From contig CAVUFN010000010.1 in the NCBI GenBank assembly GCA_963740765.1, positions 1 through 64,000 of the forward strand: a stretch of 64,000 bases of DNA, given 5' to 3'. Position 1 is the first letter of the stretch. Every line of letters starts with the position of its first letter. The notes beneath the pieces were generated by a model. The model ran no database searches. It saw nothing but the letters and a program-made list of their open reading frames with translations, and was not told where the DNA came from. Below are positions 8,607 through 19,163 of this stretch, piece after piece. The position numbers were made by a program, and so were the translations under genes. Source of the DNA: DATLGB01 sp963740765. GTDB taxonomy: Bacteria; Actinomycetota; Thermoleophilia; Solirubrobacterales; Solirubrobacteraceae.

Positions 8607-9885
8607 ATGGCCGGGGCCGCGCCGCCGATCCGTTCGACCCGCCCCGCGGTCAGCGTCGTGCTGCCCTTCCACGGCACCTCGGCCGACGCCGAACGCGCGC
8701 TCGACGCCCTCGCGCGCATCAGGCGGACCGCGGACGACGAGGTCATCGTCGTCGACAACTCGGGCGCGGGGTGTCGTCGTCCCTCGCGACGGCATCGAGG
8801 TCGTCGCCGCCGCCGACGAGCACTCCGCCTACTTCGCGCGCAACGCCGGCTCGGACGTCGCCGGCAACGAGTGGCTGCTGTTCGTCGACGCCGACTGCCG
8901 GCCGCGACCGGACATCCTGGACCGCTACTTCGACGCGCCGATCGACGACGACATCGGCGCACTGATCGGAGAGGTCGTCGGCGTGGACGAGCAGGAGGAG
9001 CTGGTCGCCCGCTACGCACGCTCGCGCGGCCATCTCGGGCAGTACGTCCACTGGACCTTCCCCTTCCGGCCCTGGGGGATCACCGCCAACCTCCTGGTGA
9101 GGCGTGACGCCTGGGCGTCCGTCGGCGGCTTCCACGAGGGCATCCGCTCGGCCGGGGACACGGAGTTCTCCTGGCGGATCCAGGACGCCGGCTGGCGCTT
9201 CGGCTACCGACCCGATGCCGTCGTCGAGCACTGGCACCGCGAGACCGTGCGGATGCTCGCGCGTCAGGGCGCCCGCTACGGAGCGGGCCGGGCCTGGGTC
9301 ATGCGCCGCTATCCCGGTTCGTTGCCGCGGCCGACCCTCGTCCGGCCGATTGCTCGCTGCGTCGCCGGTGTCGCGGTGTGGACGGCCACGGGTCGTTTCG
9401 AGCGCGCGGTGTTCAAGGTCCTCGACGGCGTCTTCGTCGTCGCGGGCTGGGGCGCGTTTTGGCTCTCCAACACGCCCCCCGTCCGACGCTCCGCCGGGAG
9501 TGGCCAGTCGATCGGGCTGGTGGCGGGGACCTTCCCCTCCCTCGAGGACGGAGACGCCGTACGCCGCGCCAACGCCGCCGCCGATGCGCGCATCGAGGCG
9601 TCCGCTCGCCCGGTCCGGGTCGACCGGGGTGCCGCGCGCAGCCTGCCGATCGCCTGGGGCGAGGACGACGGGACGTTCCGCCGGCTGGCCGCCGTCGGGT
9701 GGCTCGTCCGAGCGCGCCCGGCCGCGCTGCTCCGATACGTGGTCAACCGGCGGCGCCACTGCGACCCGCCGCTGCTGGAGATCGCCGCACGCGCCCGGCG
9801 CCTCGCCGAGGCGCGTGAGATCCGCGCCCTGCATCCCGATGGCGCCCGCGACGCGCGCGCGATCGCGCGCTTGATCGCTCGCTGA
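8607..9885 (+). CDS. GT2-type glycosyltransferase with C-terminal extension, frameshifted
   Basis: The N-terminus (AVSVVLPFHGTSADAERALD, then VIVVDNSG) is the GT-A nucleotide-binding fold. After a frame change at the G run near 8766-8771 the protein continues with the metal-binding FVDADC and GGFHEGIRSAGDTEFSWR. Removing one G restores a single frame. About 130 residues beyond the usual GT2 domain follow (from about 295), rich in Arg and Ala and of unknown role. It ends 1 bp before the next gene and heads a five-gene run of transferases on the plus strand. Confidence 0.82.
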
Positions 9886-9886
9886 C

Positions 9887-11062
9887 GTGAAGCTCGTCGT
9901 GCTGCTCAACCACTTCCCGGCCCTGTCAGAAACGTTCGTGGTCGACGAGATCGCGGCGCTGCGGCGTCTCGGTCACGAGGTCCGCGTCGAGGCCGGCGCA
10001 CGAGCGCAGCCGGCCGCGAAGCTCGCTGACTGGCCAGCGCTCACGGTGCTGGACGAGGACGGGCTCCGCCGTCGCTTCGTCGACCTGATCTGGCTCGCGG
10101 CGCACCATCCGGGTGCGGTGATGGCCGACCTGCGCGACCGCCGGAGGTGGCGCAGGGAGGAGGCGGTGCACCCGCTTCGGGTCATCGCCCCGGTGGCGCG
10201 GCGCCTGGCTCGAGGCGGCGAGCGCCACGTCCACGTCCACTTCGCCGACGTCGCCGCGCTCGACGCGCTGCGGCTCGAGCGCATCTGCGGAGTCTCCTAC
10301 AGCGTGACCGCCCACGCGTTCGACATCTACCGGCGCCCGACCAACCTGGCGGAGAAGCTCCAGGGGGCGACGGTCTCCTTCGGCGTCTGCGAGCCCGCCG
10401 TCGGCGAGTTGCGCCGGCGAGCACCCGGCGCGCGCGTCGAGCTGCACGAGCTCGGCGTCGATGCCACGCGCTTCGCCCGCCGCGCGCAAGCGCCCGGCGG
10501 ACGTCACGTGCTGGCGATCGGGCGGCTGGTCGAGAAGAAGGGCTTCGCCCGGCTGATCGCGGCGGCGGTACGGCTGCGCGACGCCGGCGAACCGCTCGAC
10601 CGGGTCACCATCGTCGGCGACGGACCCGAGCGGAGCGCTCTGGTCGAGCAGGCAACCGCGCTCGGGCTTTCGGAGACAGTGGTGTTCACAGGCGCCGTGG
10701 AGCCCGCCCGGGTGCCCGAGCTCGTCGAGGAGGCCGACGTGCTGGCCGTCCCGAGCGTCATCGCGGCGGACGGCGATCGCGACGCGCTGCCGGTCGTGGT
10801 CCTCGAGGCGCTCGCGATGGGCGTCCCGGTCGTGGCGTCGGATGTGATGGGGCTCCCGGAGGTCGTGCGGGATCCGTGGGGGACGACGGTTCCCGCGGGT
10901 GACGAGGCGGCGCTCGCGGACGCCCTCCGCAGCGTCTTGAAGCGCTCTCCATCCGAGCGGTACGCGGCCGCCGAGGCCGGCCGTGCCTTCGTCGAGACGT
11001 CCCGTGACGTCACGGCGCGCAGCGCGAGCCTCGCCGACGTCCTGAGCAGCCTGACATCATGA
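9887..11062 (+). CDS. GT4-type glycosyltransferase
   Basis: This intact 391-residue GT-B transferase starts from a GTG that follows the previous stop by 1 bp. It begins MKLVVLLNHFPALSETFVVD, a start typical of exopolysaccharide GT4 enzymes. It has an acceptor-site HVHFAD, the donor-site IGRLVEKKGFARLI, and ALPVVVLEALAMGVPVVASD with the conserved Glu307. It probably adds one sugar to the lipid-linked repeat unit at the inner membrane face. Substrate specificity cannot be read from sequence. Confidence 0.88.
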   Translation: MKLVVLLNHFPALSETFVVDEIAALRRLGHEVRVEAGARAQPAAKLADWPALTVLDEDGLRRRFVDLIWLAAHHPGAVMADLRDRRRWRREEAVHPLRVIAPVARRLARGGERHVHVHFADVAALDALRLERICGVSYSVTAHAFDIYRRPTNLAEKLQGATVSFGVCEPAVGELRRRAPGARVELHELGVDATRFARRAQAPGGRHVLAIGRLVEKKGFARLIAAAVRLRDAGEPLDRVTIVGDGPERSALVEQATALGLSETVVFTGAVEPARVPELVEEADVLAVPSVIAADGDRDALPVVVLEALAMGVPVVASDVMGLPEVVRDPWGTTVPAGDEAALADALRSVLKRSPSERYAAAEAGRAFVETSRDVTARSASLADVLSSLTS

Positions 11063-11069
11063 GCCGCCG

Positions 11070-12155
11070 GTGATCCGCGTCGACCTGATGACGCCCTGCT
11101 TCTGGCCCGAGGTCCGGCGGGGCACCGAGCGTTTCACCCGCGAGCTTGCCGATGGCCTTCTTGACCGGGGGCACCGCCCTCGGCTCGTGACCAGCCATCC
11201 GGGACGCCCGACGCGCAGCGTCGAGGACGGTCTGGAGATCATCCGGGTCCCGCGCCCCTCCGACGGCCGTCTCCGTCGCCGCATGCTCGAGGAGTACCTG
11301 ACGCACCTTCCGTTCAGCTACGCCGCGCTGCGGACGGGCGGCGCCGAGATCGCCCACACGATGCATCCGCCGGACGCGGTGATGGCGCTGCGTTGGAAAG
11401 CGCGGACCGGAAAGCCGGTGATCTTCTCCTTCATGGGGATGCCCGACCACGACGGCATGTTCGAGCGACGGCGCCGGCTGGACTTCGTCACCCGCGCGCT
11501 GGCAGGCTGCGACGCGGTCGTCGTCCTCAGCGAGGCGGCGCGCGACGGCTTCGAGCACTGGTTCGGTTACGAGGCGCGCCTGATCTCACCGGGCGTGGAT
11601 CTCGATGCCTTCGCGCTCGGCACCGAACGCGAGGAGGCGCCGACCCTGATCTGCAGCGCGGACGCCGGCACGTCGCGCAAGCGCGTGCCGCTCGTGCTGG
11701 AGGCGTTCGCGATGGTGCGTCGCGAGCGACCGGACGCGCGGCTCGTCCTCTCGCGCCCGCGTGATCCACGCCTCGTCGAGCAGCTCAGCCAGCCGGGCGT
11801 CGAGCTCGCCGATCTCGATGATCGCCAGGTCCTCGCCGAGGCTTACGGTCGTGCGTGGGTCTCCGTGCTCGCCTCGATCGGCGAGGCGTTCGGGCTCGTG
11901 CTGCTCGAGGCGCTCGCGACCGGAACCCCGGTGGTCGGGAGCGCGGTGGGCGGCATCGTCGAGATCATCGATAGCCCGGACGTCGGCCGGACGTTCGCAG
12001 GCGAGGACCCCGTCGTCCTCGCGCAGGCGCTGCTCGAGGCGCTCGAGTTGGCCCAGGCGCCGGGGACGCGCCAGGCCTGCCGGACGCGCGCCGAGGCGTA
12101 TTCCGTCGACCGCACCACCGAGGGCTACGTGGCCCTCTACGAGGAGCTGCTGTGA
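11070..12155 (+). CDS. GT4-type glycosyltransferase
   Basis: This intact 361-residue GT-B transferase has a GTG start 7 bp after the previous gene. The N-terminus VDLMTPCFWPEVRRGTERFT carries the glycine/arginine loop seen in GT4 enzymes. The donor site has EAFGLVLLEALATGTPVVGS with Glu280. The C-terminus overlaps the next start by 4 nt (GTGA), so it is translationally coupled with its neighbours. It probably contributes to the same repeat-unit assembly. Confidence 0.87.
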   Translation: MIRVDLMTPCFWPEVRRGTERFTRELADGLLDRGHRPRLVTSHPGRPTRSVEDGLEIIRVPRPSDGRLRRRMLEEYLTHLPFSYAALRTGGAEIAHTMHPPDAVMALRWKARTGKPVIFSFMGMPDHDGMFERRRRLDFVTRALAGCDAVVVLSEAARDGFEHWFGYEARLISPGVDLDAFALGTEREEAPTLICSADAGTSRKRVPLVLEAFAMVRRERPDARLVLSRPRDPRLVEQLSQPGVELADLDDRQVLAEAYGRAWVSVLASIGEAFGLVLLEALATGTPVVGSAVGGIVEIIDSPDVGRTFAGEDPVVLAQALLEALELAQAPGTRQACRTRAEAYSVDRTTEGYVALYEELL

Positions 12156-13117
12156 GCGCACCCGAGATCTCCGTCGTCGTCCCGTCGCACGATCGCCCGC
12201 TGCGCCTGCGCTGGCTGCTCAACGCGCTGGCGATGCAGACGCTGGCCCCCGAGCGCTGGGAGGTCGTGGTCGGCCACGACTCGGCCGGGCCGGAGACCGA
12301 GGAGCTGCTCCGCACACACCCGCTCGCGCGTGACGGACGGCTCCGGCACGTCACCCTGCCGGCCGGCACCGCGCCCCCGGGCGCTAACCGCAACGCCGCA
12401 CTGGGCATCGCCCGCGGCGAGCTGATCGCCTTCACCGACGACGACTGCCGGCCCCCGGCCGAGTGGCTGGAGCTCGCCCTGGCCGCCGCGCGGCGCCATC
12501 CCGGCGCGATCGTTCAGGGCACGACGCTGAAGGACCCGACGGAGATGGTGGCGTCGCACGCACCGCTGATGCAGTCCCAGATGATCCACCCGCCGACGCC
12601 GTGGGTGGAGTGCTGCAACGTCGTCTACCCCCGGGCGCTGATCGAGGCAGCCGGCGGCTTCCGCGAGGACACGTACACCGGGGAGGACACGGACCTGGCG
12701 TTGCGCTGCAAGGCGCTCGGCGCCGAGCACGTGGCCGCGCGCGAGGTGCTGACCTATCACGCCGTCGTCGAGATCACGACCTGGGAGGCCGTGCGCGGGC
12801 GCATGCGCTGGAAGGATCTGCCCCTCCTGCTCAAGCGCCATCCGGAACTGCGCAGCGCGTTCCCGATGTGGCTGTTCTGGAAGCCGACGCACGTGTGGCT
12901 GCCGCTGTTCTTCGCCGGCGTCAAGCTCTCGAAGACGTCGTTCCTGTTCACGGTCCTGTGCGTGCCGTGGCTGATCCACGCGACCCCGCGCCACGGTCCC
13001 CACCCGCGCGGCCGCATCCGCGAGGTCTCCGAGCTCCCGCTCCGCATGGCCATCGACCTCGCCGAGATGGTCGCGCTGCTGCGCGGGTCCGTGAAGTACC
13101 GGACCTTCCTGATCTGA
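12152..13117 (+). CDS. GT2-type glycosyltransferase
   Basis: This intact 321-residue GT-A family 2 enzyme begins ISVVVPSHDRPLRLRWLLNA. The metal-binding run is Asp96-Asp97-Asp98 in FTDDDCRPP, and the acceptor/catalytic region is GGFREDTYTGEDTDLALR. A C-terminal hydrophobic stretch (about 243-280) may anchor it to the membrane. A similar domain order and tail occur in the GT2 genes at 29887 and 33253, so these three look like paralogues. The start overlaps the preceding gene by 4 nt. Confidence 0.88.
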   Translation: MSAPEISVVVPSHDRPLRLRWLLNALAMQTLAPERWEVVVGHDSAGPETEELLRTHPLARDGRLRHVTLPAGTAPPGANRNAALGIARGELIAFTDDDCRPPAEWLELALAAARRHPGAIVQGTTLKDPTEMVASHAPLMQSQMIHPPTPWVECCNVVYPRALIEAAGGFREDTYTGEDTDLALRCKALGAEHVAAREVLTYHAVVEITTWEAVRGRMRWKDLPLLLKRHPELRSAFPMWLFWKPTHVWLPLFFAGVKLSKTSFLFTVLCVPWLIHATPRHGPHPRGRIREVSELPLRMAIDLAEMVALLRGSVKYRTFLI

Positions 13118-13124
13118 GGCCGTC

Positions 13125-14204
13125 GTGCGTGTGCTCATGGTCAGCCATGCGGCCACGGTGGGTGGCTCCAACGGGACGGTCAGCGAGTTGCTCACCCGCG
13201 CTCCGGCTGGGACGGAGTGCGCGTGGCTGTTCCTCGAGGACGGGCCGCTGACCGAGCGTTCGCCGGTGCCCTGGGCGGTCGTCGAGGCCGGCCGTGCGCG
13301 AGAGGCCTGGCGCGCGCCCGCAGTGATCCGGTCCATCCGGGGCGCGATCCGTGCGCTGGAGGCCGACCTCGTCTTCGCGCACATCACCAAGGCGCACATC
13401 TACGCGTCCGTCGCCGCGCGGCTCGAGGGCGTCCCGTACCTCTGGTGGCAGCAGGAGCGAGTCGGCCAGAAGCCCCTGCTCCACGAGCTCTCGGGCCGGC
13501 TCCCGGCCGGAGCGGTGATCTGCTCTGCCGACCACACCGCCGCCGAGCAATTGGCGCGCTGGCCCGGCACGCCCGTGGTCCGCATCCACCTCGGCGCGCC
13601 GGCGGAACGAGTGCCGAAGCCGCGCGAGCACGGGCCGACCGCCGATCCGGTGATCGGGGTCGTCGGACGTCTGCAGCGCTGGAAGCGGGTCGAGCTCGCC
13701 ATCCGGGCACTCCCTGCGGTGCGCGAGCAGGTGCCGGGCGCGCGCCTGCGCGTCGTCGGCGACGCCTTGCCCGGTGTCGACGACGACTATCCGGACGAGC
13801 TCCGCCGCTTGGCGAGCGACCTCGCCGTGGACGTCGAGTTCACCGGCGAAGTGCCCGACGGGCTCGCGGCGATCGCCGAGCTCGACGTCTTCGCCCACTG
13901 CGCGGAGCTCGAGCCGTTCGGCCTGGCCCCCGTCGAGGCGATGCTGTCCGGTGTCCCCGTTGTCGTGCCGGATGAGGGCGGCCCACGGGAGAGCGTGCGC
14001 GACGGCGTCGACGGCCTGCGGGTGGATCCCACCGACACGCCGGCGTTCGCGGCCGCGCTGGCGAGGCTGGCGGGGGACTGGGAGCTGCGCAAGCGGATGG
14101 GCGCGGCCGGGCGGGCACGCGCGCTGGAGTGCTTCACAGCGGAGCGGATGGCCGAGCAGGCGTGGGACGTCGCCGAGCGCGTCGCGCGGGACGGCCGTCT
14201 CTGA
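13125..14204 (+). CDS. GT4-type glycosyltransferase
   Basis: This intact 359-residue GT-B transferase uses a GTG start 7 bp after the previous stop. The N-terminal loop is MVSHAATVGGSNGTVSELL. The donor-binding part has GRLQRWKRVELAIRALPAVR and EPFGLAPVEAMLSGVPVVVP with Glu271. The gene ends with TGA at 14204, and the next ATG starts 2 bases later, so the operon is very tight. It probably adds a repeat-unit sugar. Confidence 0.88.
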   Translation: MRVLMVSHAATVGGSNGTVSELLTRAPAGTECAWLFLEDGPLTERSPVPWAVVEAGRAREAWRAPAVIRSIRGAIRALEADLVFAHITKAHIYASVAARLEGVPYLWWQQERVGQKPLLHELSGRLPAGAVICSADHTAAEQLARWPGTPVVRIHLGAPAERVPKPREHGPTADPVIGVVGRLQRWKRVELAIRALPAVREQVPGARLRVVGDALPGVDDDYPDELRRLASDLAVDVEFTGEVPDGLAAIAELDVFAHCAELEPFGLAPVEAMLSGVPVVVPDEGGPRESVRDGVDGLRVDPTDTPAFAAALARLAGDWELRKRMGAAGRARALECFTAERMAEQAWDVAERVARDGRL

Positions 14205-14205
14205 G

Positions 14206-15384
14206 ATGCGCGTCCTGCGGATCACGCCGCTGTGGGACTGGCGCGCGCACGCATCGCCACCGCCGCTGACCGACCCGGCGGAATGCATCGGCGGTCACGC
14301 GGCCCAGGCGGTCCGGCTGACGCTGGCGGTGGCGGACGCAGGCGTCGACCAGGAGATCGTCGCCCCGCGCGCGGCGGGCGCGCCGGCACGCCACGAGCTG
14401 AGGCCGGGCGTGCCGGTGCGTGGGGTCGGCCCGGCCGGCCTGCGCGGTGTCCACCGCCGCAACGTCGCGTGGCTCGCGGGCGTCCTCGGCGACCTGCCCG
14501 CGCGGCGAGGCCGGTTCGACGTCGTGCACGTGCATGCGAGCGGCTTCGTCGAGCCGCTGTGGGCGGCGCTCGCGGCCCGCGCGGCCCTGCGCGTCCCGCT
14601 CGTCGTCACCCTCCACCACTCCTCGCAGGCGACCTACGTGCCGCAGAGCCGGCGCGACGCGGCGGTCCAGGTCGCCACCCGAGCCGCGGAGCGAGCCGTC
14701 ATCCGCAGGGGCGCCCTCACCTACGCGCTGACCGATCGGGTCGCGGCGCGGCTGGGTACCGGCGGCGCGGTCACGGCGCTCCCGGACTGCCTGGACGTCG
14801 CCGCCTTCCAGGCGTCCGCCACCCCCGCCGCGGGGCAGGCGTTCCGCGGCCGGTTCGGGATCCCCGCCGAGGCCCCGCTCGCGCTCTTCGTCGGCCGCCT
14901 CTCGGAGGAGAAGGGCTGGCGCGACCTCCCCGGTCTCGCCGCTGCGGTCGACGGGCTGCACGTCGCCGTGTGCGGCGACGGCGAGGGACACGACGAGCTC
15001 GCGCGGGCGGGCGGCCCGCGGATGCACCTCGCCGGCGCGGTGGAGACCGACGTGGTCGCCGCGGCGATGGCGGCTGCCGACGTCCTCGTCCTCCCCTCGC
15101 GCTTCGAGGAGCTGGGCAGCGTTCTCGTCGAGGCGATGGCGGCCGGTCTCCCCAGCGTCGCGTACGACGTGGGCGGGGTGGCCGAGGCGGTCGAACCGGG
15201 GGTGACGGGCACGCTCGTGGTCGGCGGCGATACGCGGGCGCTCGCCGAGGCCGTGCGCGCGACTCTCGCCGATGCCGGTCTCCAGGAGCGTGCGGCCGCC
15301 GAGGGGCCGCGCATCGCGCGGGCGCGTTACGACCAGGCCGCGCACGGCGCGCGCCTGCGTGCGGACTACGAGCGCGTCGCTTGA
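14206..15384 (+). CDS. GT4-type glycosyltransferase
   Basis: This intact enzyme of about 392 residues has its ATG at 14206, chosen because the typical MRVLRITPLW start follows and it adjoins the previous stop. The acceptor-side loop ECIGGHAAQAVRLTLAVA is present. The donor side has VGRLSEEKGWRDLPGLAA and LGSVLVEAMAAGLPSVAYD with Glu309. It is the last of the five plus-strand transferases and overlaps the convergent sulfatase remnant by 19 bp. Confidence 0.87.
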   Translation: MRVLRITPLWDWRAHASPPPLTDPAECIGGHAAQAVRLTLAVADAGVDQEIVAPRAAGAPARHELRPGVPVRGVGPAGLRGVHRRNVAWLAGVLGDLPARRGRFDVVHVHASGFVEPLWAALAARAALRVPLVVTLHHSSQATYVPQSRRDAAVQVATRAAERAVIRRGALTYALTDRVAARLGTGGAVTALPDCLDVAAFQASATPAAGQAFRGRFGIPAEAPLALFVGRLSEEKGWRDLPGLAAAVDGLHVAVCGDGEGHDELARAGGPRMHLAGAVETDVVAAAMAAADVLVLPSRFEELGSVLVEAMAAGLPSVAYDVGGVAEAVEPGVTGTLVVGGDTRALAEAVRATLADAGLQERAAAEGPRIARARYDQAAHGARLRADYERVA

Positions 15385-16745
15385 GATACGTCGTGATCGT
15401 GGGCGCGGCTACCGCCAGTCGCGGTGAGAGCTCCGTTCAGCTCGGCGAATCGACCACCCTGCGCAGGGGTGATAATCCCGAATCGGTTGCTGCCCGAGGT
15501 GAACTTCGGGATGAGGGCCTCAAACACTTCGCGACCGTCAACGAGCGTGGACACGGTGGTAGCGATGACACGACCGTCCCTAACGATCCCCAAAGGGCGT
15601 GATCGTGGCGCCTGACCAGTGATGGTCCCGGTAAGCACAGAGGGAACCAACGCGGCTTGTGGTTTCACGTCGTTGAACCGGGCTGGGTTGCTGATCGTGA
15701 CGGCGAGCCGCGTCGAACCCAAACGGCCCACCTTTCGGCCCAGGAGCCGACCGAGGGATCCGAAAGCGAATGGGTTTCCATCGTGGAAGGTGGCGAGCTT
15801 GCTGCGCAGCGCATCGGCTTCCAGCCGTGCGAGCTGGGGTCTAGAGACCTGCAGCGGCTTGAGTCCTGGACGAGCGATCTCCAGCAGGGAACGCGTTTCG
15901 TCCGGGATCGCGTCGGCCGCAATGCCGTCCACCCCCCACGGGATCCGGGTTCTCAGGATCTCGGCCATGGTCGGCAGGACGCCCGTGGTCTCGATCGGCG
16001 TGTCGTCGGTCTCGCCTCTTCCCCTGGCAGAGAGGAGGCGCCGTGATCGGCGACCACCACCACGAGGCTGTTGTCATAGGTCCCGAGCTGTTCGAGGCGA
16101 TCAATGACCTCGCCGAGCAGATGATCTGCGTAACCCACTTCGGACAGGTGGCGCCGGTACTCATAATTGGAAGCGTTGCGATCCTGCGGGCGTCGGCCTT
16201 CGGGCGAAACCGGACCGATCCCGGGCGCTGCATACCGCTGACCGTTGAGCAGGTGGTCTAAGGGCTGATGAGGCGTCGGTAGATGCATGAAGTTCAAGAT
16301 GTGTCCGTCGGTCCGAGTGAGGCCCCCGATGAAGCGCGCGGCCAGTTCCGTGTCTTCGTTCGGTGCCGGAAGGTGCCGGCGAACACTGCGTCGCTGTGGC
16401 CCAGGCGCCGGGTCAGCGGGGACGCCAGGCGGATAGAGGCGTTTCGCCAGGGCTTGCGCGCCCGATCGGGAAGGACTGGGAAGGTGCTGACCGCGACCGT
16501 CAGCAAGCGACGCAAGCTGTACTTGAACGGCGTCCCGGCGCGTCGCGGGCAGGCGCGCGCGAGCAGAGGTCGACCCAGATGTCGCTCACATCTAGGTGGT
16601 AGCTGCCACCGAGTAACCGGAACAGGCTGTTGGGATGCCCTGCGGCGTCGTGCAGGGCCGTTCCGTCGGGGCGCTGCCCGGTGAGGATCGCCGGAACCGC
16701 CTGTTCGGTGTGATCAGACTGGGTCATCCTCGAACGGCGCGAAGT
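15366..16745 (-). pseudogene. decayed sulfatase/alkaline-phosphatase-fold gene
   Basis: Pieces of a sulfatase-like hydrolase lie in order on the minus strand but in different frames. SDHTEQAVPAILTGQRPDG and NSLFRLLGGSYHLDV (about 16570-16725) are followed by LNFMHLPTPHQPLDHLLNG and DNSLVVVVADHGA, the latter carrying metal ligands. A C-terminal part follows (MAEILRTRIPWGVDGI onward, to 15366). At least two frame changes are present. In addition about 25 residues normally found between ADHG and the VLPTMAEIL segment are missing, so this is decay and not only a base-calling error. It would have been a membrane-anchored sulfatase or phosphoglycerol-transferase-like enzyme. Confidence 0.65.
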
Positions 16746-17054
16746 GGGGACGCGCGATGACCAACGCGTTCGGACCCGCAAGGTGCAGCCCGTTCCACGC
16801 AAGCAGGGACGCGGATCGGCGCAGGCGGCTCAGGACGTCGTGTTCGGTCGCCGACCCACTCAGGAGATCATGCCATTTTCCGTTTATACGGCGCAGTGTC
16901 TGAGCGACGGCCCGACGGGTCAGAGGACGATTCGGCCGTTGCGGAGGCCGCCGCGCAGCAGCCCGTCACGCGGGCGCCGTCGTAGAGGACGCCCTGCGTG
17001 ATCGCGCGGGTCCGTCCACCCGTGCACCGGCTCCCGGTCCTCCGTCAGCAGGAA
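16746..17054 (-). other. gene-poor stretch, possible N-terminal remnant of the sulfatase
   Basis: No intact gene is seen in these 309 bases. One minus-strand frame is open from about 16965 to a stop at about 16725 and reads NGKWHDLLSGSATEHDVLSR, then SLLAWNGLHLAGPN and ARPHFAPFEDD. The last segment resembles the stretch just before the sulfatase core, so it may be a further piece of the decayed gene. The assignment is weak. Bases 16987-17054 hold nothing recognisable. Confidence 0.3.
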
Positions 17055-17860
17055 CTACGCGTAGGGGAGGGCGAGCAACAGCGCTGCGCGGCGCTTGCGC
17101 CCGAGCGCCAGCGCGACGAGCGCGCCAACGAACTTCGCGTCGCGCTTGCGCAGGAACACCCGCCAGAACAGCATGTCCGGCGCATCTCCGGATACCGCGC
17201 CAGCACGGGCGCGAGGTTGGGTTGCGCTGCATCCGCGAGAGGTGCCACTTGAAGCCCGGGTAGGTGACGTCGTGGTAGACGAGCGCCTCGGGGACGTACG
17301 TCGTGTACCAGCCCACGCGCCGGAGCGCGTATCCCGCCGCGGTGTCCTCCCAGAAGTGGCCGACCGTCTCGTCGAAGCCGTCACTGGACGCGAACGCCGA
17401 CCGCCGGAAGACGAGGTTGCAGGACTCGTAATGCCCGGTGAACCGCTCCACGTGGATGGTCGCCGGCCACGGCCCCTCGATCGGGACCTCTGGCAGCGTC
17501 CGGCCCTGCACAGCCCCGAGCCCGGCGTCGGCCCTCAGCGCCGCGGTGGCCGCGGACAGCCAGCCGGGGTCGGGCAGGCAGTCCGAGTCGGTGAAGGCGA
17601 GGAACTCGCCGCGCGCGAGTGTCGCCGCCTGGTTGCGCACGTGGCCGACGGTGCCCGGCACGACCTGGATCCGCACGTCCACCTCGTGCATCGGCGGCGT
17701 GCTTGCGCACCTCGTCCGGCGTGCCATCGGAGGACTCGTTGTCAAGCACGAGGATCTCGAACGACGGGTGGTCCTGTGCGAGCAGCGCGTCGATGCACCG
17801 CAGCATCTGGACGCGCCGGTCCTTGACCGGGACGGCGACGGTGACCTCAGGCGTGCTCAT
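17055..17860 (-). CDS. GT2-type glycosyltransferase, three frameshifts
   Basis: The start TPEVTVAVPVKDRRVQMLRC and ILVLDNESSDGTPDEV give the GT-A fold. The second frame carries FTDSDCLPDPGWL (metal site) and GFDETVGHFWEDTAAGYALR. The third and fourth frames carry NLAPVLARYPEMRR and DMLFWRVFLRKRDAKFVGAL, ending LALPYA with a TAG at 17055. Frame changes lie near 17690, 17220 and 17180, each one base. If repaired it is a normal GT2 of about 268 residues. Its ATG overlaps the end of the upstream acyltransferase by 14 bp. Confidence 0.75.
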
Positions 17861-19009
17861 CGGCGGGCAGCATGGCATCCGGGGGAGGTCCAGGACGCAG
17901 TCGAGCCGTCTGAGCCGGGGTGCGCCGCCAGCGCGTGCGGAGCCGCATGGCCGGCAGTTCGACCACTCGGTGGAGCACGTCGGCGCTGATCAGGGTGAGC
18001 GGCACGACCACCGCCGCCACCAGGCCCGCTCCCGTCCACGGTCCGTGATCCGCGCGGAGGTGATTGAACTCGACGATGAGCGGCACGTGCACGAGGTAGA
18101 TCGCGTACGAGCGCTCGCCGAGGTAGTGCATCCCCCGGTGCTCGAAGAGGCGGAAAGGCCTGCCCTGCGTCCATTCGTGCACGAGCGGCCCCGCGACCAG
18201 GAGCGAGCAGCCAATGGTCCCGAGCGCCGCCCGGAGCGCCGGTTCGCCGTCCGGCAGGTAGGCCACCACCGCCAGCGAGGCCACGCCGGCCGCGCAGCAG
18301 GCGACGGCGGTCCCTCGTCCCCTCCGGTCGAGGCGGCGACCCATCCCAAGGACCTCGGCGGCCGCTAGGGCGATTCCGGGCGCGAATGCGTAGAGCATGG
18401 CGACCGGAACCGGGCGGGGATCGGCACCGACCGAGCCATGGACCCGGTAGGCGAACGTGATCGCCGCGACGGCGCTGATGGCCGAAACGGCCGCGACGAG
18501 CCGCCCGGCTCGACCGTTGGCGGCCGAGAGCGAAGGCGAGCAACGATGCCCCGGCGGGAAGCAGGAAGTAGAAGAGGATCTCCGCGCCGAGCGTCCAGGC
18601 CTGGACCATCAAGCGGGTCACAGGGCCCTCGTCGAGGGACTGCAGGAAGGCGAAGAGCGCGACGAGTTGCCGGTCCGAGCTTCCCTGCGATCCGAGCAGG
18701 AGAATCGCGAGAGCCCGCGACCACCCAGAACGCGGGAACGATCCGCAGCAGCCGGTTCACCAGATAACCACTGAGCCATGGCATCGGCTCACCCCGATGG
18801 AACGCGGCGATGAACGGGCGTGACAGCAGGTACGCCGAGAGGGCGAAGAAGACGTAGATGCCAAGGCTCAGCACGGGGAACACGTGCGACATCACGGGCC
18901 CGTAGGGCGCTTGATGGCCCGCGAACGCGGGGATCGTGAGGTGGAAGACGACGACCGCCAGGGCCGCCAGCCCCCGCAGGGGGTCGCCCGCCTCGAAGCG
19001 CCTCACCAC
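17847..19009 (-). CDS. acyltransferase 3 (OafA-like) membrane protein, two frameshifts
   Basis: Acyltransferase-3 proteins move acyl groups, usually acetyl, onto surface sugars. The start has FEAGDPLRGLAALAVVVFHL with the expected histidine. Membrane segments such as SLGIYVFFALSAYLLSRPFI follow, then the family motif MVQAWTLGAEILFYFLLPAG. The C-terminal half includes LGERSYAIYLVHVPLIVEF. Frame changes of one base are near 18718 and 18527. Repaired, it would be a typical 10-helix protein of about 387 residues. The start is a GTG at 19009 or 19006. Confidence 0.78.
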
Positions 19010-19163
19010 CGGAGCGTATCCAGCGTTTGACAGACCTACGCGACCAGAAGAACGGAAGAGCCCACCTTTTGGGAGAATGACGCGCACGTCGGGGGCCGGC
19101 AGAGAACTGACGGGTGAGGCGAAGATGATGATGGAAGGGTTCCCAAGGAGGTCCTCCAGGGGC

